DNA of 54,799 nucleotides from JAUVIB01 sp964424545 (GTDB lineage Bacteria; Calditrichota; Calditrichia; Calditrichales; Calditrichaceae), in the NCBI GenBank assembly GCA_964424545.1, contig CAYRJN010000002.1, positions 1-54,799 on the forward strand. The letters are read 5' to 3'. Within the stretch, counting starts at the first letter, position 1, and each line of letters begins with the position of its first letter. The position numbers and the translations under genes were made by a program. The notes under the pieces were generated by a model that was given only the letters and a program-made list of their open reading frames with translations, searched no databases and was not told where the DNA came from. Below are positions 1 to 9,500 of the stretch, in pieces.

Positions 1-253
1 AACTCCGGATTATTTCGAGTCGCACCCCGTGCGGGTGCGTGGATTGAAACATCAGTAAATGATTCTCTAGGTCCTTCGTTAGGCTCGTCGCACCCCGTGC
101 GGGTGCGTGGATTGAAACGACGAAATTAGGTTAAGCAATTCAAACAGCTTTGAAGTCGCACCCCGTGCGGGTGCGTGGATTGAAACGTGAATTAAGATAT
201 GGGAACGATTCTTCACATTTTGTCGCACCCCGTGCGGGTGCGTGGATTGAAAC

Positions 254-355
254 GAATATGTGGGGCCGCTTGATGACAAAACAAGGGAGTCGCACCCCGT
301 GCGGGTGCGTGGATTGAAACGAATATGTGGGGCCGCTTGATGACAAAACAAGGGA
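254..355 (+). repeat. Adjacent duplicated spacer in the CRISPR array
   Basis: The 35-base spacer at 254-288 is repeated exactly at 321-355, separated only by one repeat unit. Two adjacent identical spacers usually come from recombination between repeats or from misassembly, not from two independent acquisitions. Confidence 0.95.
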
Positions 356-1592
356 GTCGCACCCCGTGCGGGTGCGTGGATTGAAACAGGGAAGTAGGCG
401 TTAAATGGAAACCATTTGGAAAATGTCGCACCCCGTGCGGGTGCGTGGATTGAAACGATAGACATTAGAGATGAAATGGTAAGTAGTGCACGTCGCACCC
501 CGTGCGGGTGCGTGGATTGAAACGGAGAATAAAAATGGTAAGAAAATTGAAAATTCTAAAGTCGCACCCCGTGCGGGTGCGTGGATTGAAACTCTCTGTC
601 TAAATCGAGAAAAATTCGGTGAGCGGTCGCACCCCGTGCGGGTGCGTGGATTGAAACTAGTAAAATTGGCTCGTGGTTCGTTATCTACAGTGTCGCACCC
701 CGTGCGGGTGCGTGGATTGAAACGACCCATTTTTTAAATTGGTATGATACTCAAAAAAGTCGCACCCCGTGCGGGTGCGTGGATTGAAACATTATAGTGT
801 ATGGCCATTGATAGGAACGTTTAAGTCGCACCCCGTGCGGGTGCGTGGATTGAAACTGTTATCTCTGCAATTCCACTTGAGCGTATACCTGGTCGCACCC
901 CGTGCGGGTGCGTGGATTGAAACAACTATGAAATAGAAGATATAGAAGAAATTATTTCTGTCGCACCCCGTGCGGGTGCGTGGATTGAAACGCGCAATCC
1001 TTACAAACAACTCGTTTTTTATTTGGTCGCACCCCGTGCGGGTGCGTGGATTGAAACGTATATGTCCGTTATCTCTTCGCCCTGCTCGGCAGCGTCGCAC
1101 CCCGTGCGGGTGCGTGGATTGAAACATGTTAAATATGAAATTCGGAGGTCGTTTTGTAGTCGCACCCCGTGCGGGTGCGTGGATTGAAACGTTGATGGGG
1201 ATTTTGGTTATTTCGCGCCCTGCGATGTCGCACCCCGTGCGGGTGCGTGGATTGAAACAATGTAGTAATAGAAGAATCGCAAAAACGACAAAGTCGCACC
1301 CCGTGCGGGTGCGTGGATTGAAACGCGCTCTAAATTTTTCTTTAGCTTCTTCATTGCAGTCGCACCCCGTGCGGGTGCGTGGATTGAAACATGTATACCG
1401 ATGAACAAATTAAATTAAGCGAGGAGTCGCACCCCGTGCGGGTGCGTGGATTGAAACGGTAAGCTCGTGCCAATAAATATATCTAATGCCGAGTCGCACC
1501 CCGTGCGGGTGCGTGGATTGAAACTTTAATGATTTATTTCCAAGCATTTGGCCTATTCTTGTCGCACCCCGTGCGGGTGCGTGGATTGAAAC

Positions 1593-1692
1593 NNNNNNNN
1601 NNNNNNNNNNNNNNNNNNNNNNNNNNNNNNNNNNNNNNNNNNNNNNNNNNNNNNNNNNNNNNNNNNNNNNNNNNNNNNNNNNNNNNNNNNNN
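1593..1692. other. Scaffold gap of 100 N inside the CRISPR array
   Basis: Exactly 100 undetermined bases lie between two intact repeats. The round number is the usual placeholder for a gap of unknown size, so the true number of repeats and spacers is not known. The gap shows that this contig was scaffolded across a repeat. Confidence 0.98.
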
Positions 1693-1724
1693 GTCGCACC
1701 CCGTGCGGGTGCGTGGATTGAAAC

Positions 1725-2428
1725 ATCCCAAAGGAAGAAGGAAAAGAAAAATTGTTACAGTCGCACCCCGTGCGGGTGCGTGGATTGAAACATTAAAGTA
1801 TATGGGAATGCCGGAGCTTATGGTAGGTCGCACCCCGTGCGGGTGCGTGGATTGAAACATCCCAAAGGAAGAAGGAAAAGAAAAATTGTTACAGTCGCAC
1901 CCCGTGCGGGTGCGTGGATTGAAACATTTCGATACATGCCAATAGCGCAAAAAACGAAAGTCGCACCCCGTGCGGGTGCGTGGATTGAAACGTTACTGTG
2001 GTTGTTTGCTCCCTATCTAAGTCAATGGTCGCACCCCGTGCGGGTGCGTGGATTGAAACCGGCAAGGCTAAAATCTTCTGTTTCGATAAGTTTCGTCGCA
2101 CCCCGTGCGGGTGCGTGGATTGAAACTTGGATGGGCTTATTTTCTAACTCACATATTAATGTCGCACCCCGTGCGGGTGCGTGGATTGAAACCCGCTTTT
2201 CATCAAAAAAAGTGCCGGAAGTTCGTTGTCGCACCCCGTGCGGGTGCGTGGATTGAAACAGCGCGCTGTTCTGCGCTTTCGATGCGTCGCTTGGTCGCAC
2301 CCCGTGCGGGTGCGTGGATTGAAACGCCTTGCTGTAATAATATATCGGCTATTGTGGCCGCGTCGCACCCCGTGCGGGTGCGTGGATTGAAACATCCCAA
2401 AGGAAGAAGGAAAAGAAAAATTGTTACA
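1725..2428 (+). repeat. Spacer present three times (1725-1759, 1859-1893, 2394-2428)
   Basis: A 35-base purine-rich spacer starting ATCCCAAAGG and ending TTGTTACA occurs three times, identically, in the part of the array right of the gap. Two copies flank a single other spacer, and the third lies seven repeat units further on. This indicates repeat-mediated rearrangement, or a collapsed and re-expanded assembly beside the N gap. Confidence 0.93.
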
Positions 2429-2460
2429 GTCGCACCCCGTGCGGGTGCGTGGATTGAAAC

Positions 2461-2698
2461 AATGAAATATACGTTCGCTTACCCGTAGCGCAAGAAGTCG
2501 CACCCCGTGCGGGTGCGTGGATTGAAACACCGAAGGCGTTGACCATATGGCTATCGTCGGAATGTCGCACCCCGTGCGGGTGCGTGGATTGAAACAATGA
2601 AATATACGTTCGCTTACCCGTAGCGCAAGAAGTCGCACCCCGTGCGGGTGCGTGGATTGAAACACCGAAGGCGTTGACCATATGGCTATCGTCGGAAT
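2461..2698 (+). repeat. Tandem two-spacer segment duplication at the trailer end
   Basis: The spacer pair at 2461-2496 and 2529-2563 is followed directly by an identical pair at 2596-2631 and 2664-2698. This is a tandem duplication of a two-unit block at the oldest end of the array. Confidence 0.95.
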
Positions 2699-2865
2699 GT
2701 CGCACCCCGTGCGGGTGCGTGGATTGAAACATGGTAATGCTGGGTCATATGGTAGAAAGTAAAAAAGTGAAATAATTTTACTGCAAAAACAATGTTTTCA
2801 CTTTCATTACACATTTTAAATCGTTAACTTACGTTAAAACCGACAAGAAGCATAAGGAAATTATA

Positions 2866-4218
2866 ATGAAAAAAATTTTAATTCTCGGCGCGGGACGCAG
2901 CGCTCCCTATCTTATTTCCTATCTGTTAAAACGCGCTAAAAATAACGACTGGTTTATTACCGTGGCCGATCGGGATTTAACGTTGGCAAGTAAACGCGTC
3001 GGTAGAAATACACACGGACACGCTATCCGTTTTGATGTGAACGACGGCGATATGCTCTCCGGGCAAATAAAGAAGGCCGATATTGTCGTAAATTTTTTAG
3101 CTCCGCAGTTTCAATATCTTGTCGCCCTTACCTGTGTGCGGCAGGGTCGTTCCATGATATCGGTGTCTTATCAAAACGAAAGTATTCGCGCTCTTTCCAA
3201 CGACGCACAGCGTAAAGGCGTATTAATCCTTTCGGAAATGGGTCTTGATCCTGGAATAGATATTATGTCGGCCTCATCCATACTTAAAGGCATCAATGAA
3301 CGGGATGGCCGGGTAATCAGCTTCGAGTCCTACGGTGGCGGTCTGCCGGCGCCCGATTCCCTAACCAATCCTTTTAAATATTTAATCAGTTGGAATCCGC
3401 GTAATGTTGTGATGGCCGGCGAACACGGCGCGCAATATCTTGAAGAGCATAAAATAAAAATCATTCCGTATCATAACCTTTTCCGGCATTCCTGGCCTAT
3501 TGAAATAGAGGGATTGGGTATGATGGAGGCTTATCCGAACCGCGATTCGTTAATGTATCAACAATATGGGTTTGAAAAGAGTAAAACCGTTATACGCGGC
3601 ACACTGCGCTATCCGGGTTGGAGCGAGACCTGGCATCAAATTATGCGGCTCGGTCTGCCCAACGAATCGTTGCATATTCCGGACTTAAAAGAGCGTACTT
3701 ACGCGGAATTAACGGAGATGTTCCTGCCGCTCAATATAAGCGGCGCCGATATTGAACAGCGCACGGCTAATTTTTTAAACATCAGCCGCACCGGCAATAT
3801 AATGGAAAATATGCGCTGGCTCGGTCTTTTTTCCAATGAAAAAATAGGTATCGAAGCCAATACTTCCGCAGAAGTTTTAACGCATCTTTTGTCGGAAAGA
3901 TTAAAACTTACCCCTAAGGAGCGCGATATGGTAGTGCTGCATCATGAAATTATCGCCGAATTTCCCGATAATAAAAAGCAGAAGATAATTTCTACGATGA
4001 TTCATTACGGAAAAAGAGGCGGTTTTACCTCTATGGCTCAATCGGTCGGTATGCCTGCCGGAATTGCAGCCAAACTGATTATACAGGGCCGGCTGCCCTT
4101 AACAGGCTGCCACATTCCAACCCATCCGGCTATATTTACGCCGGTATTGAAGGAATTGGAGAAAGGCGGTCTTAAATTTAACGAGAAAATTATAAATTTG
4201 GAAGCGTCAAATTCATAG
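2866..4218 (+). CDS. Saccharopine dehydrogenase-like oxidoreductase
   Basis: The 450-residue product begins with a Rossmann dinucleotide site (GAGRSAPYL, residues 8-16) followed by an acidic residue at the end of strand 2 (VADRD), as in NAD(P)-dependent enzymes. The segments LDPGIDIMSA and YGGGLPAPDS, with a long C-terminal half, match the saccharopine dehydrogenase (C-N bond forming) family, whose yeast LYS9 member is of similar size. The likely reaction is interconversion of saccharopine with glutamate and aminoadipate semialdehyde, in lysine or amino acid metabolism; the direction is unknown. The start has an AAGGA site 7 bases upstream. It stands alone between the CRISPR array and a bidirectional terminator, and no other lysine gene is near. 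Other members of this fold act on carboxynorspermidine or unknown imines, so substrate is inferred. Confidence 0.85.
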   Translation: MKKILILGAGRSAPYLISYLLKRAKNNDWFITVADRDLTLASKRVGRNTHGHAIRFDVNDGDMLSGQIKKADIVVNFLAPQFQYLVALTCVRQGRSMISVSYQNESIRALSNDAQRKGVLILSEMGLDPGIDIMSASSILKGINERDGRVISFESYGGGLPAPDSLTNPFKYLISWNPRNVVMAGEHGAQYLEEHKIKIIPYHNLFRHSWPIEIEGLGMMEAYPNRDSLMYQQYGFEKSKTVIRGTLRYPGWSETWHQIMRLGLPNESLHIPDLKERTYAELTEMFLPLNISGADIEQRTANFLNISRTGNIMENMRWLGLFSNEKIGIEANTSAEVLTHLLSERLKLTPKERDMVVLHHEIIAEFPDNKKQKIISTMIHYGKRGGFTSMAQSVGMPAGIAAKLIIQGRLPLTGCHIPTHPAIFTPVLKELEKGGLKFNEKIINLEASNS

Positions 4219-4224
4219 AAAATA

Positions 4225-4252
4225 AAAAAGCCCCGATTACGGGGCTTTTTTT
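4225..4252. terminator. Bidirectional rho-independent terminator
   Basis: A stem AAAAAGCCCC / GGGGCTTTTT with a 6-base loop lies between two converging genes, 7 bases after the saccharopine dehydrogenase-like stop and 2 bases before the stop of the leftward gene. The A and T runs on both sides would end transcripts from both directions. Confidence 0.92.
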
Positions 4253-4253
4253 A

Positions 4254-5246
4254 TCAACGAACGCTTTGAAGCGTTTTCATATAGTTCGCGCGCTCATAGG
4301 CGGCCGGCTCGGCTACCGATTTATAGCTCATACTGCCTTTAAGCTGATTAACGGAAGCATATTCGTGTTTCTCCATCCACTCTTCTATCTCTTCGAGAAC
4401 AGATTTAACTTTTTCACATCCAGACGATAAGAGAGCCGAAGCCAGCATGGTTACGTCCGCGCCGGCCAAAAGCGCCTTAATGACGTCCTGACCGCTGTGA
4501 AAACCGGATGTCGCCGCTAAACTAGCATTGATAAAAGGACGTAGGATAGCTATCCAGCGAACAGGGAGTCTGGATTCATAAGAAGTGCTGTATTGCAGTG
4601 TTGCTTCTACCTTTAAAGATTCCAAGTTAATATCGGGTTGATAAAAACGATTGAAAAGTACGATGCCGTCGGCGCCATTCTCTTCAAATTTTTTGGCCAT
4701 ATTAGCAAAAGCGCTGAAGTACGGACCGGTTTTAATAGCGACAGGTATGGAAACTTCCTTTTTAACGGCCCGCAAGCTCTCAATATACATCTTTTCAACA
4801 TCGTCGGAAGACGTTTCGGGATTTGTCGCAAGATAATAAATATTAAGCTCAATAGCGTCCGCTCCGGCTTCCTCTATTTTTTTGGCGAATTTTATCCAGC
4901 CGCCGGCCGAAACACCGTTTAAACTGCCGATTATCGGAATATCCACCGCCTTTTTTATTTTTACAATATTTTCGAGATAATCTTCGGCATGCATGTTATG
5001 GAAAGCTTCGGGTACGGGAAAGTAGCTCATGGCTTCAGACGTACTGTCCGCTCCTTGCATCAGGAACGTATCGATCTCATTAGCCTCGCGGTTAATCTGT
5101 TCCTCGAATAAAGAATACATAACAATGGCGGCCGCCCCGTTATCTTCCAACTTTTTAACCATGCCTAAATCCTGAGACAAAGGCGATGCAGCCGGAACGA
5201 TTGGATTTTTTAACTCCATTCCAAGATATGATGTTGATAAATCCAT
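4254..5246 (-). CDS. Dihydroorotate dehydrogenase-like FMN protein (next to PFOR)
   Basis: The 330-residue product has the TIM-barrel FMN fold of the dihydroorotate dehydrogenase family: an N-terminal LGMELKNPIVPAASPL segment, AIKTGPYF with a central lysine, and the phosphate-binding GADVTMLASALL near the end. It belongs to the divergent 'DHOD-like' group commonly encoded beside nifJ-type pyruvate oxidoreductases, and no other pyr gene is present. A role in pyrimidine synthesis is therefore doubtful, and a redox role linked to PFOR is an inference. The start has a GGGGTGA site. It lies downstream of the PFOR gene but behind a terminator-like hairpin, so expression may depend on read-through or its own promoter. 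Confidence 0.85.
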   Translation of the reverse strand: MDLSTSYLGMELKNPIVPAASPLSQDLGMVKKLEDNGAAAIVMYSLFEEQINREANEIDTFLMQGADSTSEAMSYFPVPEAFHNMHAEDYLENIVKIKKAVDIPIIGSLNGVSAGGWIKFAKKIEEAGADAIELNIYYLATNPETSSDDVEKMYIESLRAVKKEVSIPVAIKTGPYFSAFANMAKKFEENGADGIVLFNRFYQPDINLESLKVEATLQYSTSYESRLPVRWIAILRPFINASLAATSGFHSGQDVIKALLAGADVTMLASALLSSGCEKVKSVLEEIEEWMEKHEYASVNQLKGSMSYKSVAEPAAYERANYMKTLQSVR

Positions 5247-5270
5247 TTTTCACCCCTATTTTTAATAATA

Positions 5271-5304
5271 AAAAAGGCAGAGAGTATAGAAACATCTCTG
5301 CCTT
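5271..5304 (-). terminator. Terminator between PFOR and the DHOD-like gene
   Basis: On the minus strand a 10-bp stem AAGGCAGAGA / TCTCTGCCTT with an 11-base loop is followed by a T run. It lies 15 bases after the PFOR stop and 25 bases before the DHOD-like start, so it ends or attenuates the PFOR transcript. Confidence 0.85.
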
Positions 5305-5318
5305 CAATCCGTTTTTAA

Positions 5319-8300
5319 TTACTTATTGTCTTCGGACGCTTTGTCGGAATAATCGGCCTTGGCGAGCGTTTCATATTGACGCCAGGTATCATAAACGTCT
5401 TCCTGAGCTTCCTTTAAGAATTGTTTTGCCGCTTCAGGATTCATTTTCTGTACCATTTTGTATCGCGTCTCATTATAAATATACTCTTCCAACGGGAGTT
5501 TCGCCGCTTTGGAGTCCAATTTGAAAGGATTCTTTCCCTCTTTTTCAAGATCGGGATTGTATCTGAATAGCGGCCAGTAAGCCGTGTCTACCGCTTTCTT
5601 TTGCTGATCCATACCGTATTTCAGATTATATCCGTGAGCGATACAATGGCTGTAAGCGATAATAATCGAAGGCCCGTCGTAACGTTCCGCTTCAATGAAT
5701 GCTTTCAAAGTATGCGTATCGTTGGCGCCCATGGCTACGCGCGCAACATAAACATAACCGTAAGACATGGCCAGCATACCAAGGTCTTTTTTACGGATAG
5801 GTTTACCGCCGGCGGCAAATTTGGCCACGGCGCCTCGCGGGGTGGCTTTGGACATCTGTCCGCCCGTATTAGAATAAACTTCCGTATCCAAAACGAGAAT
5901 ATTAACGTTCTTTCCCGAAGCGAGGACATGATCCAAACCGCCGTAGCCGATATCATAAGCCCAGCCGTCGCCGCCCATAATCCATACGCTCTTTTTAACG
6001 AGAAATTCGGACAACGATTTAAGCTGTTCCACTTCGGAACCGGATAGCGTTTCCAGTTTTTCATTTAATTTGGCTACACGCTCTCTCTGCTCGGCGATAT
6101 CCGCTTCGTCCACTTGTTTCGCGTTTATCAGCTCTTCAACCAGCTCTACACCGATTTGATCTTTCAGTTTTTCAAGCAGCTCTTTGGCTTGTTCCATGTG
6201 TTTGTCTACAGTCAAACGGAAACCAAGGCCGAATTCGGCGTTATCTTCAAATAATGAATTTGACCAGGCAGGGCCTTTATTATCTTGATTAACGGCCCAA
6301 GGCGTTGTCGGCAGGTTGCCTCCGTAAATAGAGGAACAGCCTGTAGCGTTAGCTACCAGCATACGATCTCCGAATAATTGAGAGGCCAGTTTCACGTATG
6401 GCGTTTCGCCGCAGCCCGGACAAGCGCCGGAGAACTCAAATAGCGGACGCAACAACTGTGAACCTTTTACGGATTCAATCTTAAGCTCTTTGCGGTCAAA
6501 ATCGGGAATTTCGTTAAGAAAATAATTCCAGTTCTCTCTTTCCGTATCACGGATAGGAATTTGTTCGCCCATGTTAATGGCTTTTTTGCCGACTTCCTGT
6601 TTATTCTTCGCAGGGCAGACTTCAACGCATAATTCGCAGCCGGTACAATCTTCAACGGCAACCTGAAGGGTGTATAACCAGCCTTCGGGGAATTCACGTC
6701 CTTTAACCTTGGTTGATTTGAATGTTTCCGGAGCGTTTTCTGCATACTTAGGATCGTAAACTTTAGCGCGGATTACAGCGTGCGGACAGACATTAACGCA
6801 TTTATTACACTGAATACAAACATCCGCATCCCAAATGGGTACTTCAAGCGTTATATTACGTTTTTCCCATTGCGTGGTTGCGCTGGGATATGTTCCGTCG
6901 CTCGGCATTTTACTTACCGGAAGATCGTCGCCTTTTCCGGCGATTATCATGGCCGTCACATCTTTTACAAAATCAGGCGCTTCATCCGGTACCGGCGGTT
7001 GAAAATCCGTATCGCTGGTAACCTTATCCGGAACCTCAACTTCATACAAGTTGGCAAGCGTTTGATCAACGGCGTTAAAATTTTTCTGCACAACTTCATC
7101 GCCTTTACTGCCATAGGTTTTCTTTATTGCATTTTTAATTTTGGCAATGGCTTCGTCGCGCGGAAGAATACCAGAAATAGCAAAGAAACAGGTCTGCATA
7201 ATGGTATTTATTCTAACGCCCATACCCGTATCTTTAGCAACGGCGTAAGCGTCAATGGTGTAAAATTTTAATTTTTTATCAATAACTTCCTGCTGAATCT
7301 TTTTCGGCAGATGATCCCAAATTTCATCTTTACCGTAGGTGCTGTTAACCAAAAAAGTTGCCCCCTCAACCGCTGTTTCCAAAACATCATATTTATCGAG
7401 AAAAGTAAATTGATGACAGGCGACAAAATTAGAACGATTGATTAAATAGGTCGAATGAATAGGATTTTTCCCGAAACGTAAATGGGAAATAGTCATTGAA
7501 CCGGACTTTTTAGAATCGTAAACAAAATATCCTTGAGCATAGTTATCCGTTTCCTGACCGATAATTTTAATAGAGTTTTTATTCGCGCCTACCGTACCGT
7601 CAGCTCCCAAACCGTAAAATAATCCGCGGAAAACATCATCGCCTTCGGTCGAAAACGATTTATCATAGTCCAAACTGGAATGAGTAACATCGTCGTTAAT
7701 ACCGATAGTGAAATGATTTTTGGGCTTATCTTTCTTTAATTCGTCGAAAACGCCTTTAATCATGGCCGGGGTGAATTCTTTTGACGATAGGCCGTATCTC
7801 CCGCCGGTAATAACAGGGAAAGATTCCAGCGGCAGTTCATTGTTCATCATGGATTCGGTAAAAGCGTTCACAACGTCCTGATAAAGAGGTTCGCCGGCCG
7901 AGCCAGGTTCTTTAGTACGGTCTAATACGGCAACTTTCTTTGTCGTTTTAGGAAACGCTGCCATTAAATGTTTAATGGAGAATGGACGATAAAGATGCAC
8001 TTTAATTACGCCGATTTTTTCGCCATGAGCGTTCAAATATTCTACGGTTTCTTGAACGGCTTCCGCGCCGGAACCCATTAAAACGATAATTCGATCGGCG
8101 TCTTCAGCACCCACATAATCAAACAATTTATATTGTCTTCCCGTTAATCCGGCAAATTTATCCATGGCTTTCTGTACGATATCAGGCGCTTTTTGATAAT
8201 ACGGATTAACGGTTTCGCGAGCCTGAAAGAAAACATCGGGATTCTGAGCCGTACCGCGAATAAATGGATTATCCGGATTTAAAGCGCGTTTACGATGTTC

Positions 8301-8903
8301 GAATACAAGATTGTCGTCAATCATAGCTTTCATGTCATCGTCGGTTAACTGCTCGATTTTCATTACTTCGTGAGAAGAACGGAAACCGTCAAAGAAATGA
8401 ACAAAAGGTATTCTTGCTTCAAGAGAAGCCGCCTGAGTGATTAAAGCAAAATCCATAATTTCCTGTACGGAATTGGAAGACATTAATCCGAAACCGGTTT
8501 GACGTACGGACATCACATCGCTGTGGTCGCCGAAAATAGATAAAGCCTGTGCGGCAACGGAACGAGCGGATACATGAAAAACCGTCGGCGTTAACTCGCC
8601 GGCTATTTTATACATATTGGGAATCATTAACAATAAACCCTGCGAAGCGGTAAAAGTCGTCGTTAAAGCGCCGGTCTGTAAGGCGCCGTGAACCGCTCCG
8701 GACGCGCCCCCCTCGCTTTGCATTTCGGTTACATCCGGTATGGTTCCCCATATATTTTTTTTGCCTTGAGCAGACCATAAATCAGCCCATTCTCCCATGT
8801 TGGAAGAGGGCGTAATCGGATAAATGGCAATAACCTCATTTATCTTATGGGCAACATAAGCCGCGGCTTCGTTCCCATCTACCATTACTGTTTTACGTTC
8901 CAT
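5319..8903 (-). CDS. nifJ: Pyruvate:ferredoxin (flavodoxin) oxidoreductase, single chain
   Basis: The 1194-residue product has the full domain order of homodimeric PFOR. The N-terminal pyrimidine-binding domain carries PITPSSNMGEWADLW near residue 29. The central domain follows, then a ferredoxin domain with two 4Fe-4S motifs (CIQCNKCVNVCP near 692, CTGCELCVEVCP near 751). The C-terminal thiamine diphosphate domain has CPGCGETPYVK near 828 and GGDGWAYDIGYGG near 973. It decarboxylates pyruvate to acetyl-CoA and passes two electrons to ferredoxin or flavodoxin, a key step of anaerobic metabolism. The length matches the family (about 1170-1200). The start has an AAGGAG site. It is transcribed toward the DHOD-like gene, with a terminator between them. 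No truncation or frameshift is seen. Confidence 0.97.
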   Translation of the reverse strand: MERKTVMVDGNEAAAYVAHKINEVIAIYPITPSSNMGEWADLWSAQGKKNIWGTIPDVTEMQSEGGASGAVHGALQTGALTTTFTASQGLLLMIPNMYKIAGELTPTVFHVSARSVAAQALSIFGDHSDVMSVRQTGFGLMSSNSVQEIMDFALITQAASLEARIPFVHFFDGFRSSHEVMKIEQLTDDDMKAMIDDNLVFEHRKRALNPDNPFIRGTAQNPDVFFQARETVNPYYQKAPDIVQKAMDKFAGLTGRQYKLFDYVGAEDADRIIVLMGSGAEAVQETVEYLNAHGEKIGVIKVHLYRPFSIKHLMAAFPKTTKKVAVLDRTKEPGSAGEPLYQDVVNAFTESMMNNELPLESFPVITGGRYGLSSKEFTPAMIKGVFDELKKDKPKNHFTIGINDDVTHSSLDYDKSFSTEGDDVFRGLFYGLGADGTVGANKNSIKIIGQETDNYAQGYFVYDSKKSGSMTISHLRFGKNPIHSTYLINRSNFVACHQFTFLDKYDVLETAVEGATFLVNSTYGKDEIWDHLPKKIQQEVIDKKLKFYTIDAYAVAKDTGMGVRINTIMQTCFFAISGILPRDEAIAKIKNAIKKTYGSKGDEVVQKNFNAVDQTLANLYEVEVPDKVTSDTDFQPPVPDEAPDFVKDVTAMIIAGKGDDLPVSKMPSDGTYPSATTQWEKRNITLEVPIWDADVCIQCNKCVNVCPHAVIRAKVYDPKYAENAPETFKSTKVKGREFPEGWLYTLQVAVEDCTGCELCVEVCPAKNKQEVGKKAINMGEQIPIRDTERENWNYFLNEIPDFDRKELKIESVKGSQLLRPLFEFSGACPGCGETPYVKLASQLFGDRMLVANATGCSSIYGGNLPTTPWAVNQDNKGPAWSNSLFEDNAEFGLGFRLTVDKHMEQAKELLEKLKDQIGVELVEELINAKQVDEADIAEQRERVAKLNEKLETLSGSEVEQLKSLSEFLVKKSVWIMGGDGWAYDIGYGGLDHVLASGKNVNILVLDTEVYSNTGGQMSKATPRGAVAKFAAGGKPIRKKDLGMLAMSYGYVYVARVAMGANDTHTLKAFIEAERYDGPSIIIAYSHCIAHGYNLKYGMDQQKKAVDTAYWPLFRYNPDLEKEGKNPFKLDSKAAKLPLEEYIYNETRYKMVQKMNPEAAKQFLKEAQEDVYDTWRQYETLAKADYSDKASEDNK

Positions 8904-9208
8904 ATTAAACTCCTTACTTAAGATAGTATGTATATAACGCGTAGTATTTCTTTACTTAATTAAAAACAATTTGTTCCAAAAATTCTTTTATTCCGCCCCA
9001 AATATTGCTCTTTTCCCACACAAGATAGCTAATTTATTAAAATGATTCAACTTACACAAATGGAAATTATTTATATTTTAATTATTTTATCTTAACTTAT
9101 TGATTTATAAATAGTTAAGGATTAAATATTTTATAGTGCGGAGTTGTTATGATAAATCCGGCCTTATAAGAGGTATAAAAATAGGCTATTTTTGAACTGT
9201 ATCACCTT

Positions 9209-9412
9209 TTAGGCTTCTCTTCCAACCTTTCGGATTCCAAATGACAATAGCGAGAGGCATATCGAATACGCATAATTACCGTAACGAGCAATAAGCACAA
9301 CATTGTTAATTAATATACCTGGATTTTTAGATGAAATATCCTTAATGGCCTCCACCTTATATTTTCCTTGATCCAAAAATATTCGGCAAAGATGCCTTGC
9401 AACACCTAAATT
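9209..9412 (-). pseudogene. Possible gene remnant, family not recognised
   Basis: About 67 codons are open on the minus strand without a convincing start. The reading includes DQGKYKVEAIKDISSKNPG followed by ILINNVVLIARYGNYAYS, which looks like real protein sequence with sensible hydrophobic spacing. It runs into a copy of the dispersed motif before the stop. I do not recognise the family. It may be the end of a lost gene, or chance. Confidence 0.25.
9226..9247 (+). repeat. Dispersed short intergenic motif, copy 1
   Basis: CCTTTCGGATTCCAAATGAC plus AA. It differs from the copy at 54591-54613 at about three positions, and related copies lie at 21351-21370 and 52451-52474 (inverted). All sit outside intact genes. 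Confidence 0.5.
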
Positions 9413-9500
9413 TCAAAATCATCCCTTATAAATAAAAGGATACAGAGATCCCTTTGTCGGAGAGCTGAAAACAGGAAAATGGTACGCTTATGAAGAATAT

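Larger units (their letters stand above)
1..2730 (+). CRISPR. CRISPR array, type I-C-like repeats, 40 repeats visible
   Basis: A 32-base repeat beginning GTCGCACCCC and ending GTGGATTGAAAC recurs every 65-69 bases. I count 24 copies before the N gap (first at 19-50) and 16 after it (last at 2699-2730), all seemingly identical. The repeat folds into a 7-bp stem (CGCACCC/GGGTGCG) with a 5-base loop. The ATTGAAAC 3' end is typical of type I-C repeats and sets the reading direction as rightward, so leader and newest spacers should lie left of the window. Spacers are 34-37 bases. The array is cut by the window start. No cas gene is in view, and the terminal repeat shows no decay. Confidence 0.99.
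8904..9500. other. Gene-free stretch between nifJ and the cyclase gene
   Basis: About 600 bases, very AT-rich in the half next to nifJ, which should hold its promoter. The other half contains a short open stretch on the minus strand that looks like a gene remnant (9209-9412) and a copy of a dispersed short motif (9226-9247). No intact gene is seen. Confidence 0.7.

Noticed and set aside
79..2732. Many open frames within 79-2732 reading repeated VSIHAPARGAT, SHPVRVRGLK or FNPRTRTGCD units
   Set aside because: These are translations of the CRISPR repeat in different frames, not proteins.
6780..7271. 163-codon open frame antisense to the PFOR gene
   Set aside because: It lies wholly opposite a well-conserved gene and has no family resemblance or ribosome site.
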